Origin: Lachnospiraceae bacterium
Lineage (GTDB): Bacteria; Bacillota; Clostridia; Lachnospirales; Lachnospiraceae
NCBI GenBank assembly: GCA_024692955.1
Contig: JAILLW010000137.1
Coordinates: 1-39,004 of the forward strand
Reading direction: 5' to 3'
Length of the DNA stretch: 39,004 nucleotides
The first letter of the stretch is position 1. Each line of letters begins with the position of its first letter. Shown piece after piece: positions 25,501-32,265 of the stretch. Under the pieces are notes generated by a model. It was given only the letters and a program-made list of their open reading frames with translations. It ran no database searches and was not told the DNA's origin. Both the position numbers and the translations under genes were made by a program.

Positions 25501-26298
25501 CGCCCAGTCGCCCTCGCTCACGATGAGGTACCAGCCGTTTCCGGAGCGCTTCGCGAAAAGATTCTCATAGAGTTTGTCCGCGCGGATCCTCGCGGTCACG
25601 ACGCCGTCCATTTTCTTCGCAAGCGAATAGATCCCGGAATAGTCCGGAAGCACCTCGAGAAGATCCTTTCCGATGAGGCTCTCATCCGAGCAGCCGGCGA
25701 TGATCCCCTCGCTGGTAACGATCACTGCATTCTGAAGCTCCGTGCCGCTCATCCTCCGGATAAAGGCCTGGATCGTATCCATCGTGTAATCCACGCTGAT
25801 TACGGTATCACGGTCGTTCAGAAGTACGGATACCGTATAGCAGATGTTGCCCGTGATCACATCCACATAGGGCGCGGAAACGTAAGGCTTCCCGCCGTTT
25901 TTCATGGCTCCCGTGTACCAGATCCGCTCCGTCGGCACGAAGTTCTCGATCTTATCCACATAAGGCACGATGTACCAGCCGGTTCCTGCGATATAAACAT
26001 TGAAGATGCCGTTCTCGCCCTGCAGCTGCTGGTCCATGGCTTCCTGCATATAGGCGGCAAGAGCCTCCCTGTCGTCCGTGAACTCCTGGGCGGCCATCGC
26101 GAGCCTCTGAGTCAGGATCTCCGCCTGATTGATCGTACCCTCAAGCTCTCCCGCGATGGCGGAAAGCTGATAGGTCCCGGCGTCCTTTGTCTGTTTCGAC
26201 ATCATCCGGAACACGATCCCGAGATCCATAAATGTAACTGCCATAAGCAGCGCGGCAATGAGAATGATCCAGCCGGCTACCGTTTTTTCCATCTTCAT
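22573..26298 (-). CDS. Giant hybrid histidine kinase with duplicated sensor halves
   Basis: 1241 aa. Order: TM helix (9-30); extracellular dCache-like sensor (35-270); TM (273-295); HisKA-like helix pair (310-370) in which the SHEIR box is TAKIR, Lys320 replacing the His; TM (394-415); second dCache-like sensor (425-645); TM (658-680); intact HisKA with His720 (MSHEIRTPIN); HATPase_c with N box (LLTNAVKY), DTGIGI and GTGLGI; REC (about 950-1070, VDDNEMN, FMDHLMPE); C-terminal HPt with HALKS. It should sense two extracellular ligands and relay phosphate to the REC-GGDEF protein downstream. The ATG at 26298 has no ribosome binding site and lies 7 nt after an extended -10 box. Confidence 0.93.
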   Translation of the reverse strand: MKMEKTVAGWIILIAALLMAVTFMDLGIVFRMMSKQTKDAGTYQLSAIAGELEGTINQAEILTQRLAMAAQEFTDDREALAAYMQEAMDQQLQGENGIFNVYIAGTGWYIVPYVDKIENFVPTERIWYTGAMKNGGKPYVSAPYVDVITGNICYTVSVLLNDRDTVISVDYTMDTIQAFIRRMSGTELQNAVIVTSEGIIAGCSDESLIGKDLLEVLPDYSGIYSLAKKMDGVVTARIRADKLYENLFAKRSGNGWYLIVSEGDWALYRTAYLQLIYMSCMAIILFFVIIRLYLISVRSRQQAEHALSTREEFLQGITAKIREPLNRILSVSDRENTEKSVDTEKDMARIHAAGENLSDMIGQMMSYSSLVKSEKQKRFRMRREQSRGMNRKFRSAILATMIFVMIVTLLINLVSTWRWGKLTLENDAEIYEFQLSEWVDTQKSILDMFCSVISTNPEMLNDYQGTVDYLNRITAQYPEISATYMSNPDLEPTVFMNTGWLPEKNWKVEERQWYIDTLNAEEGWSVSAPYYDEQTGGYCVTFSERVYDARTGEFLGNFGIDFYMAKLVNIMGGSYKDTGYAFLADIQGDIINHPYGNYQMSAERTTNVSELPYGELRPDGKSTLIFRDYDRSLRIMIARRNEDSHFVVYAVSSLWRIYGNVILFGFVSFVAFLVCIILVYRSLTDMMAWQEDTNRRMKDAADSAIAAGTAKSQFLAQMSHEIRTPINAVLGMNEMILRKSKDGEILEYAGNIRSAGKTLLSLINSILDFSKIEDGKMEIIPVRYELAEFVESLTGSVKGRAEDKSLEFSVEVDETLPAELIGDDVRVNQIITNLLTNAVKYTESGFVKLSIRNGGREGDGVVLDVSVEDTGIGIREEDMNRLFESFERLEERRNRSIEGTGLGISIVTKLLDMMGSSLKVESRYGEGSVFSFRLLQGIADPSPVGDYRVRLRDSSAPETEELSLKAPGARVLVVDDNEMNRKVAKNLLMLFGLIPDLSASGKEAIGMIREKDYDLVFMDHLMPELSGVETLKQLKEEGLLKEGTKVVALTANVMTGAEEFYRSHGFDDFLPKPIDVGRLQEKLEKYLPETGMLSGDRKESGNDGDEVLEFLPGGMGADEEAKAKLPPALFALPLNVADGIRYSAGSTEFYMELLRDYAKEGEGRCKELARLLDAKDASGYRNLIHALKSTSRMIGAPELADKAAALEKAAEKGDLEYLNAHHTEFLEDYRKIFEGINALNL

Positions 26299-26305
26299 AA
26301 ATAGA

Positions 26306-26314
26306 ATTATAACA
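26306..26314 (-). promoter_or_regulatory. Promoter of the kinase operon (leaderless)
   Basis: Minus strand: consensus -10 TATAAT (26306-26311) with extended TGT immediately upstream and no good -35. The -10 ends 7 nt before the ATG. Confidence 0.7.
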
Positions 26315-26395
26315 TATAATATAGTAAAATACTCTTATCATCCGCGATTTCGTGCGATCCCGAAGGGATTTTCACCGCGGGGAAAAGGTGGTGTC

Positions 26396-27532
26396 ATGAA
26401 AGAGAACATATTAAACTATCCTACCGTGGATCTGAATGAAGCGGGAGACGCCGTTCTGATCATCGATCAGACCCTCCTCCCGAAGAAACTTGAGATGATC
26501 GAACTCAAAGGCGCGAAGGAACTTTGGGATGCGATCTATCTCCTCAAGGTCCGCGGCGCGCCGGCCATCGGGGTCTTTGCCGCGTACGCCCTCTATGTCC
26601 TGTCGCTTGAGATCGCGAAGCAGGCTTCGACGGCAAAAGAGTTTTATGAAGAATTCAAAAAGCAGAAGGAATATCTCAATTCCGCGCGGCCTACCGCGGT
26701 GAATCTTTCCTGGGCTCTTGAAAGGATGGAGCGGATCTGTGAAAAGGGGCTTTCCGGGGCAATACTTCCCGGCGCCGCCAAAGGAAGCGGAACCTCCTCT
26801 TCCGGTTCTCCGGATGATGTCGGCATGATCCGGGAGACTCTATCCCTTCTTAAGGAAGAAGCCGTGTCCATCCATCGGGAGGATACCGAAACCTGCAGGA
26901 AGATCGGAGAATACGGTCTTGGCCTGATCAAACCGGGATACGGGATCCTGACCCACTGCAATGCCGGGCAGCTCGCCACTTCGAAATACGGCACCGCCAC
27001 GGCGCCGATCTATCTTGCCCATGAGAAGGGCTACGATCTTAAGGTCTACGCGGACGAAACAAGGCCGCTCCTTCAGGGAGCCCGCCTTACCGCCTCGGAG
27101 CTTTCCGCCGCGGGCCTCGACGTGACCCTCCTTTGTGACAATATGTCCGGTTCCCTGATGCGGAGCGGCGCCGTGAATGCCGTCTTCGTCGGCTGTGACC
27201 GGGTAGCGATGAACGGGGATGTGGCGAACAAGATCGGGACAAGTATGGTGGCGACCCTCGCAAAGTATTACGGGGTTCCCTTCTATGTCTGCGCGCCGAC
27301 TTCCACGCTGGATCCTTCGACAAAGGACGGCTCCCTGATCCGGATCGAGCAGCGTCCCGCTTCGGAGATCACGGAAATGTGGTACAGCGAGCGCATGGCT
27401 CCGGAGGGGATCAGTGTCTACAATCCGGCCTTCGATGTGACGGACCACGATCTTGTCACGGCCATCATCACGGAGCGCGGCATCGCGTATCCGCCCTATG
27501 AGGAGTCGCTTCCGGAAATGCTCGAGAGATAA
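26396..27532 (+). CDS. mtnA: S-methyl-5-thioribose-1-phosphate isomerase
   Basis: Aldose-ketose isomerase of 5-methylthioribose 1-phosphate (and 5-deoxyribose 1-phosphate), used in methionine salvage or in the DHAP shunt. 378 aa. Motifs: RGAPAIG (53-59), RPTAVNLSWAL (98-108), catalytic Cys188 (THCNAG), catalytic Asp268 (GCDRVAMNGDVANKIGT). A Gly/Ser-rich insertion at 121-141 is unusual. The ATG at 26396 follows AAAGGTGG; a longer frame starts upstream but would overlap the divergent kinase promoter. No mtnK, mtnB or mtnC is nearby; the class II aldolase at 20477 could use its product. The dispersed element begins 2 nt after its stop. Confidence 0.93.
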   Translation: MKENILNYPTVDLNEAGDAVLIIDQTLLPKKLEMIELKGAKELWDAIYLLKVRGAPAIGVFAAYALYVLSLEIAKQASTAKEFYEEFKKQKEYLNSARPTAVNLSWALERMERICEKGLSGAILPGAAKGSGTSSSGSPDDVGMIRETLSLLKEEAVSIHREDTETCRKIGEYGLGLIKPGYGILTHCNAGQLATSKYGTATAPIYLAHEKGYDLKVYADETRPLLQGARLTASELSAAGLDVTLLCDNMSGSLMRSGAVNAVFVGCDRVAMNGDVANKIGTSMVATLAKYYGVPFYVCAPTSTLDPSTKDGSLIRIEQRPASEITEMWYSERMAPEGISVYNPAFDVTDHDLVTAIITERGIAYPPYEESLPEMLER

Positions 27533-27534
27533 CA

Positions 27535-27833
27535 GCGGCGGGTATTCGTGAATCCCCCGCCTCATGGGAGTCGGGGCTGTCGGTTGATCTGAGTGCGGCG
27601 GGACATTCGTGAATCCCCCGCCTCATGGGAGGCGGGGCTGTCGGTTTCTAAGCGCAACGGCGCATTATCGGAACCGGACGGGTCGCTCTCACGGGCATCC
27701 TTGCCCGGTGATCGCTCGGAAGCACATCCGTGTGCTTCCGACCCTGTCTTACTGCGTTGCGCCAAGAAACCGACCGCGCACGGCGCTCGCCCCGCTCCAA
27801 AGTCGGCTTAGGGATTCACGAATGTCCCGCCGC
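27535..27833 (+). repeat. Dispersed palindromic element, copy 2, with an extra end unit
   Basis: Full copy at 27595-27833 (239 bp) with inverted ends GCGGCGGGACATTCGTGAAT and its near-complement at 27811-27833. It is preceded by an extra 60-bp partial unit (27535-27594) containing the same end, the CCCCGCCTC/GAGTCGGGG hairpin and a GTTGATCTGAGT linker. Internal hairpins match copy 1. It lies between the convergent mtnA and cstA genes. No transposase is encoded. Confidence 0.88.
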
Positions 27834-27861
27834 TCTCTACAATTCATCAGTATTTCACAGT

Positions 27862-27899
27862 AAAAAACCGGCACACGGAAAGGATCCGCAGTGCCGGTT
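27862..27899 (-). terminator. Terminator of the cstA operon
   Basis: Minus strand: stem AACCGGCAC / GTGCCGGTT with an inner GCGGA/TCCGT extension, followed by TTTTTT. It is about 40 nt past the cstA stop. Confidence 0.88.
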
Positions 27900-27939
27900 C
27901 TTATTATGTGATACGCGAACTTCGCGTATCCGTCAGTTC

Positions 27940-29646
27940 TTATGCAGCCTTCTTTCCTTTGGCCTGAGCCTGGAAGGTCTGTACGCCTTCGATCACGAGG
28001 ATCACCGCAAGTACGGTCATCGCCAGTGCGAATACGAGCTGGAACCAATCGCCCCAAACGGCTTCACCGCCGCCGATCGCCTGGAACTTCTTGATGATCG
28101 TAAGCACAAGGCTGGTAAGCGTCGCGCAAAGCATGAAGATCATCGGGATGAAGAACATCTTGTTGTTCTTTCCTACTTCACCGAGCCATGCGCATACAGC
28201 CAGGAGCGCGATACCTGCAAGGAGCTGGTTCGCGGCACCGAAAAGACCCCAGATCGCCGAAAGCTTCAGTCCGCCGAGTACGCAGCCTATTACTACCATG
28301 AAGGTCGTACCGAAAAGCGGATGAGCGAGAATCTTGCGGATGCCGGTGGCATCTTTCCAGGTAGCCTCCTCTTCCTTCAGGAAGAGCTCGGAGAACATGA
28401 AACGGGAAAGACGGGTACCGGTATCAAGGGAGGTCAGCGCGAATACGGAAACCGCCAGCGTAAGGAGCGCGTAGATCGTGTTGTAGATCGGGGTTCCTTC
28501 GCCGCCGAACATCGTCGCGATACCTGCGCCGAATGCTGCGGAAGGAGATCCGAACTCGCCGCCCGTGTACTTGCCGAATACCATGCCTACCGCGATCAGG
28601 GATACGATACCCAGAGCGGACTCGATCAGCATGGAGCCGTAACCGATGGGCTTCGCGTCTTTCTCATTGGAAAGCTGCTTCGAAGAAGTTCCCGTAGAGA
28701 TCAGGGAATGGAAACCGGAGCATGCACCACAGGCTACCGTAATAAACAGAGCCGGGAACAGATTTCCGATACTGGTCTTCCAGCCCGCGAAAGCGGGGAT
28801 CGTGAAGCTCGCGTTTCCGGTGAAAGCGGATACCAGGATACCGATCACAGCCAGTGCCATCATTGCGTAAAGCAGGAAACTGGAAAGGTAATCTCTCGGT
28901 TGCAGAAGGATCCATACAGGAACCAGGGAAGCAACCACGATATAGATCCCGATGAAGATGATCCATGCCGTACGTCCCATTACGAAACCGCAGTTAAGAC
29001 CGATCACGGTGATCAGGATGATGCCGATCACGCCGCCGATGGAAGCAGGAAGCGTCTTAACATTAAGCTTGTTCGTTACATAGCCGTAGATGACCGCCAG
29101 TACGATGAAGAGCAGGGAGATCATGGCCGTAGCCTGATTTCCGGTCGGGTTTCCGGCAAAGCCGAAGCCGCCTTCTTCCGTGAAGAACGTACCCGCAACG
29201 ACGTTTACGAAGGATGCGATAACCAGAATGAGCACCAGCAGCGCGAAGATGATGAAAAGCTTCTTTGCGCGCTCACCCATGGTGTCCTTGATGATCTCGC
29301 CCAGGGATTTGCCGTCATGACGGATCGAAGCGAACAGCGAACCGTAGTCCTGCAGTCCTCCGAAGAAGATACCGCCGATCACGCACCATAAGAATACGGG
29401 AAGCCATCCGAATACGGAGGCCTGGATCGGTCCGTTGATGGGACCTGCTCCCGCGATGGAGGAGAAGTGATGTCCCATAAGAACCGCAGGCTTCGCGGCT
29501 ACATAGTCGACACCGTCCTCTTTCTCGATGGCAGGAGTCTTTTTTGTCGGGTCAATGCCCCACTGCTTCGCAAGCCAGGAACCATAGGTCACATAACCGA
29601 TGATCAGGAATGCGATCGCAGCGATGATGATAAGTAATGCTGTCAT
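27940..29646 (-). CDS. CstA family carbon-starvation / pyruvate transporter
   Basis: 568-aa membrane protein with about 15 hydrophobic helices. The N-terminal TYGSWLAKQWGIDPTKKTPA block and GHHFSSIAGAGPINGPIQA are CstA/BtsT signatures; family members import pyruvate or peptides under carbon limitation. AAAGGAGAGG precedes the ATG. Two small unknown genes lie just upstream on the same strand (33-nt gap), and a good terminator follows. Its codon choice and wording differ slightly from neighbours (many GCC/ATC), as for highly expressed genes. Substrate is inferred from the family only. Confidence 0.92.
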   Translation of the reverse strand: MTALLIIIAAIAFLIIGYVTYGSWLAKQWGIDPTKKTPAIEKEDGVDYVAAKPAVLMGHHFSSIAGAGPINGPIQASVFGWLPVFLWCVIGGIFFGGLQDYGSLFASIRHDGKSLGEIIKDTMGERAKKLFIIFALLVLILVIASFVNVVAGTFFTEEGGFGFAGNPTGNQATAMISLLFIVLAVIYGYVTNKLNVKTLPASIGGVIGIILITVIGLNCGFVMGRTAWIIFIGIYIVVASLVPVWILLQPRDYLSSFLLYAMMALAVIGILVSAFTGNASFTIPAFAGWKTSIGNLFPALFITVACGACSGFHSLISTGTSSKQLSNEKDAKPIGYGSMLIESALGIVSLIAVGMVFGKYTGGEFGSPSAAFGAGIATMFGGEGTPIYNTIYALLTLAVSVFALTSLDTGTRLSRFMFSELFLKEEEATWKDATGIRKILAHPLFGTTFMVVIGCVLGGLKLSAIWGLFGAANQLLAGIALLAVCAWLGEVGKNNKMFFIPMIFMLCATLTSLVLTIIKKFQAIGGGEAVWGDWFQLVFALAMTVLAVILVIEGVQTFQAQAKGKKAA

Positions 29647-29679
29647 TTTTTCCCTCTCCTTTTCTGAAAAATGATGAAC

Positions 29680-30180
29680 TTATCTATCCGATGCGGCAGT
29701 TATCTGCCGTATCGTCTTCTTCAGGTTTGTGCCCTGTCCGTTATAGACGGCATCACCTGTGGAAGACTCAATTACGCAGAGCATATATCTCGAAAAGCCC
29801 CAGAGACCGAGTTTATAACTCTTTGAATGGCGAAAGTTCCGTACGTTTTTCCGGATCTCATCCCGGATCCTGTCGGTGATCACGATCAGGATCACATCGG
29901 AGCTTTTGTGGTCCGGATTCGGCTCAACCTTCTCCATTCCACGCTCCCAGGCAGTCTCGTCAAGCTTTTTCAGTTCCTCAAGGCTCAGATCTTCGCGTTT
30001 TGCGAAGTAGACAAATTCGGAGGCCTGCATCTCCGAAAGCTTTGCGCTCTTCATAAGGAAATACTGCTCGTTCTTCGCGGAAAAGATCGCTTCCGCGTCA
30101 AAGGGCGGCGTAACCTCTTCTTCCTTTATATTATAATAGACGGAATACGCCTCGAGCAGTTTTTTCAAAAGTACGTCCAT
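29680..30180 (-). CDS. Uncharacterised 166-aa protein upstream of cstA
   Basis: I do not recognise the family. It is a soluble alpha/beta-looking protein with no signal peptide: an acidic helical N-terminus, a central KREDLSLEELKKLDETAWER helix, a hydrophobic strand SSDVILIVITDRI (residues 92-104), then FSRYMLCVIESSTGDAVYNG. The strand pattern could be that of a nuclease- or Toprim-like core, but no catalytic set is evident. Second gene of the transcript that begins near 30636; 24 nt after the upstream gene and 33 nt before cstA. Ribosome binding site weak. Confidence 0.75.
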   Translation of the reverse strand: MDVLLKKLLEAYSVYYNIKEEEVTPPFDAEAIFSAKNEQYFLMKSAKLSEMQASEFVYFAKREDLSLEELKKLDETAWERGMEKVEPNPDHKSSDVILIVITDRIRDEIRKNVRNFRHSKSYKLGLWGFSRYMLCVIESSTGDAVYNGQGTNLKKTIRQITAASDR

Positions 30181-30204
30181 GATCCCGGTTCCATCCGGCG
30201 CGGT

Positions 30205-30594
30205 CTACGCCGTTTCTCCTTCTTCATCCGGCAGGATCTCCGGTGCGGTAAGTTCACATTCCGGATCCACCGCTTTCAGGTCTTCAAAAAGGATCTTTCC
30301 CGCCTTTTCGCCGGGAAGCTGGATCTCCATAAGTTCCTCCCCGTCCTTATAGACCACCAGATAATCAAAACGGAATTCCCCGCCTTCGCAGCAGACATTC
30401 GCCGTCACCGTGCGCACCCGCCGGAAGATCCGGTCGACGTCGCGGTAGGCGATGTAATAGGTCCGGAAGCCTTTCCGTAAAAAAAGATACTCTCTGCACA
30501 CACAAACAGCCCCGATCTGATGTCCTTCATCAAACCGGGTTTTCAGTAACGAATCATCTGTTCTGTCTTGCTTTGTCAGCGGATAAAACTTCAC
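30205..30594 (-). CDS. Uncharacterised 129-aa protein, first gene of the cstA operon
   Basis: Unknown family. Starts with GTG (KFYPLTKQDRTDDSLL...) after a weak GGGTGAGG. Beta-rich core with CVCREYLFLRKGFRTYYIAY and a VYKDGEELMEIQL strand, then an acidic tail. The alternation of strands and basic residues (RDVDRIFRRVRT) resembles a PH-like or small barrel domain, which is only a guess. A convincing promoter lies about 40 nt upstream; the 129- and 166-aa proteins and CstA are probably cotranscribed. Confidence 0.75.
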   Translation of the reverse strand: MKFYPLTKQDRTDDSLLKTRFDEGHQIGAVCVCREYLFLRKGFRTYYIAYRDVDRIFRRVRTVTANVCCEGGEFRFDYLVVYKDGEELMEIQLPGEKAGKILFEDLKAVDPECELTAPEILPDEEGETA

Positions 30595-30635
30595 TGCCTC
30601 ACCCAGGAACTTCTTTACCCTGTTAAACTGCTAAA

Positions 30636-30664
30636 ATCATAGCATTTAAGCCAAAAAAGCGCAA
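30636..30664 (-). promoter_or_regulatory. Promoter of the cstA operon
   Basis: Minus strand: -35 TTGCGC, 17-nt spacer, -10 TATGAT with extended TGC upstream. The predicted leader is about 35 nt. Confidence 0.65.
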
Positions 30665-30736
30665 GTGTTATTTTTTAAGCCGGCCCCCGGGTCCGGGATC
30701 CGCCTGTTCATATTTTGTTCATAAAACGTTTTCCGT

Positions 30737-30765
30737 TTGTTTGTTTGCTCCTTATTCTTTATACA
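30737..30765 (+). promoter_or_regulatory. Possible promoter of an intergenic RNA
   Basis: Plus strand: -35 TTGTTT, 17-nt spacer, -10 TATACA in an AT-rich stretch with no downstream gene on this strand. It would start an RNA near 30772. Confidence 0.4.
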
Positions 30766-30771
30766 TTTTTC

Positions 30772-30875
30772 CCCTGTATATTGGTAGTATCAAATGAATC
30801 GAGAGAAACGAAGCTGTTGTTTCGATAAAACTTTTTCATAATAAATGCCGGATGACCGCAAGGTCGTCCGGCATC
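30772..30875 (+). ncRNA. Candidate small RNA in the cstA-cyclophilin gap
   Basis: About 104 nt with two hairpins: ATCG..AAAC / GTTT CGAT around 30799-30827, and a strong 13-bp stem at 30845-30874 capped by GCAA. In the second stem the only imperfect pair is U-G when read as plus-strand RNA but C-A as minus, favouring the plus strand. The trailing sequence is CCTCCCTTTT, a mediocre terminator tail. The same hairpin may instead terminate cyclophilin transcription. The remainder of the 30595-30900 gap holds the cstA-operon promoter and nothing else I can support. Confidence 0.35.
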
Positions 30876-30900
30876 CTCCCTTTTACGGGGTTTTTCGTTT

Positions 30901-31422
30901 TTATGCTTTCTCAGGCTCCGGATAATCGACTCCGAAGGTCTCCACGGTCACGGTCTTCATCCGCTGCGGATCAAGCGGACGGTCCTGGAAATCGGTGCGT
31001 GTCTCCGCGATCCTGTCCACATTTTCCAACCCCTCGATCACCTTGCCGAAGGCCGCATATCCGCCGTCCAGGTGCGGGGAAGTCTTATGCATGATGAAGA
31101 ACTGGGAGCCCGCGGAATCGGGGTCCATGGCACGCGCCATCGAAAGGACACCCTCGGTATGCTTCAGATCATTTGCGAAACCGTTCTGCTCAAATTCCCC
31201 TTTGATCCCGTAGCCGGGGCCTCCGATCCCTATCCCTTCGGGATCACCGCCCTGGATCATAAAGCCTTTGATCACGCGGTGAAAGATCAGGCCGTCATAA
31301 AAGCCCTTCTTTATAAGGCTGATAAAGTTGTTTACCGTATTCGGTGCGATCTCCGGATAAAGCTCCGCCCGGATCACGTCTCCGGATTCCATGGTGATCG
31401 TTACGATCGGATTCTGTGCCAT
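30901..31422 (-). CDS. Cyclophilin-type peptidyl-prolyl cis-trans isomerase
   Basis: Cytosolic proline isomerase, 173 aa, no signal peptide. Family motifs: FHRVIKGFMIQGGDP (catalytic Arg in FHRVI), GSQFFIMH, and GYAAFGKVIEGLENVDRIA. I set the start at the ATG at 31422, 8 nt after GGAGG; an open frame continues 29 codons upstream but would overlap the divergent GNAT gene and lacks a site. Single-gene transcript with a promoter at 31486-31514 that overlaps the GNAT start codon. Confidence 0.93.
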   Translation of the reverse strand: MAQNPIVTITMESGDVIRAELYPEIAPNTVNNFISLIKKGFYDGLIFHRVIKGFMIQGGDPEGIGIGGPGYGIKGEFEQNGFANDLKHTEGVLSMARAMDPDSAGSQFFIMHKTSPHLDGGYAAFGKVIEGLENVDRIAETRTDFQDRPLDPQRMKTVTVETFGVDYPEPEKA

Positions 31423-31470
31423 CTGAAATTCCTCCGTTTTTCGTTTATATTCCTTCACCCGCCGGGTGTG

Positions 31471-31479
31471 TGATAAGAT
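31471..31479 (+). promoter_or_regulatory. Promoter of the GNAT gene (leaderless)
   Basis: Plus strand: extended -10 TGA TAAGAT, ending 6 nt before the ATG at 31486; no clear -35 and no ribosome binding site. A CACCC GCC GGGTG palindrome lies just upstream (31457-31469). Confidence 0.55.
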
Positions 31480-31485
31480 ATTCCT

Positions 31486-31514
31486 ATGATAATACAGTTG
31501 ATCTTTCATGACAA
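31486..31514 (-). promoter_or_regulatory. Promoter of the cyclophilin gene
   Basis: Minus strand: -35 TTGTCA, 17-nt spacer, -10 TATCAT. The -10 box covers the GNAT start codon, so the two divergent promoters overlap. The leader would be about 57 nt. Confidence 0.55.
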
Positions 31515-32265
31515 CGGCTCTTTATATCTGACGGATGAGCCTTCCGCGCTGACGGATCTTCTTTCGGAAGGTCTTTTTGCCATCCCCGTGCTGGACGGTG
31601 CCCATGCGCCGGAGGAATTTCCCCATACGGATCACGCCGTCACGAATGTGCGCGAACTTCTGGAGACCCTTCCGGCAGACGGCGGAAATGTTTATCTCGA
31701 AGGGCGGGATTTCATCCCGGAGAGTCTCCGCCGGATCTATCTTCGCCTCGCGGGGCTTCCCGTTGACATCCTTGAAACAGGACGGCTTTTGATCAGGGAA
31801 ACCACGGTTGGGGATGTGGATGCCTTTTATGAACTCTACCGTAATCCTTTAATCACGCGGTATATGGAGGATCTCTATGAGGATCCCGATGAGGAGAGGC
31901 TCTATACCGAAAACTATATCCGGAACATTTACGGATTCTACGGGTTCGGGATCTGGACCGTGATCGAGAAAGCCTCCGGAAAGATCATCGGAAGGGCCGG
32001 GCTGAATGTCCGGGAAGGCTATGATGAGCCGGAGCTCGGGTTTATGATCGGGGTGCCTTATCAGGGAAAGGGATATGCGAAAGAAGCTTTGCGGTCGATC
32101 CTTGCTTTCGCGAAGGAGGAATATGATTTTCCCTTTGTGAACGCCTTTGTAAGGCCCGGGAACGAGGCATCGCTGCATCTGCTGTACGAACTCGGGTTCC
32201 GGGATTCCGGGGAAACGGAACTTGACGGGATCCAGCACAGAATACTGAAATACGATTTCGGGTGA
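31486..32265 (+). CDS. GNAT acetyltransferase with an N-terminal extension
   Basis: 259 aa. The C-terminal 160 residues are a RimJ/RimL-like GNAT domain: LETGRLLIRET (about 96-106), PELGFMIGVPYQGKGYAKEA with the acetyl-CoA loop (QGKGYAKEA), and ASLHLLYELGFRDSG. The first 90 residues are separate and resemble the alpha/beta layout of a HAD-like or receiver-like lobe (GLFAIPVLDGAHAPEEF); this is tentative. Acceptor unknown. No Shine-Dalgarno; the ATG is 6 nt from a -10 box. The dispersed element begins directly at the next base after its stop. Confidence 0.88.
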   Translation: MIIQLIFHDNGSLYLTDEPSALTDLLSEGLFAIPVLDGAHAPEEFPHTDHAVTNVRELLETLPADGGNVYLEGRDFIPESLRRIYLRLAGLPVDILETGRLLIRETTVGDVDAFYELYRNPLITRYMEDLYEDPDEERLYTENYIRNIYGFYGFGIWTVIEKASGKIIGRAGLNVREGYDEPELGFMIGVPYQGKGYAKEALRSILAFAKEEYDFPFVNAFVRPGNEASLHLLYELGFRDSGETELDGIQHRILKYDFG

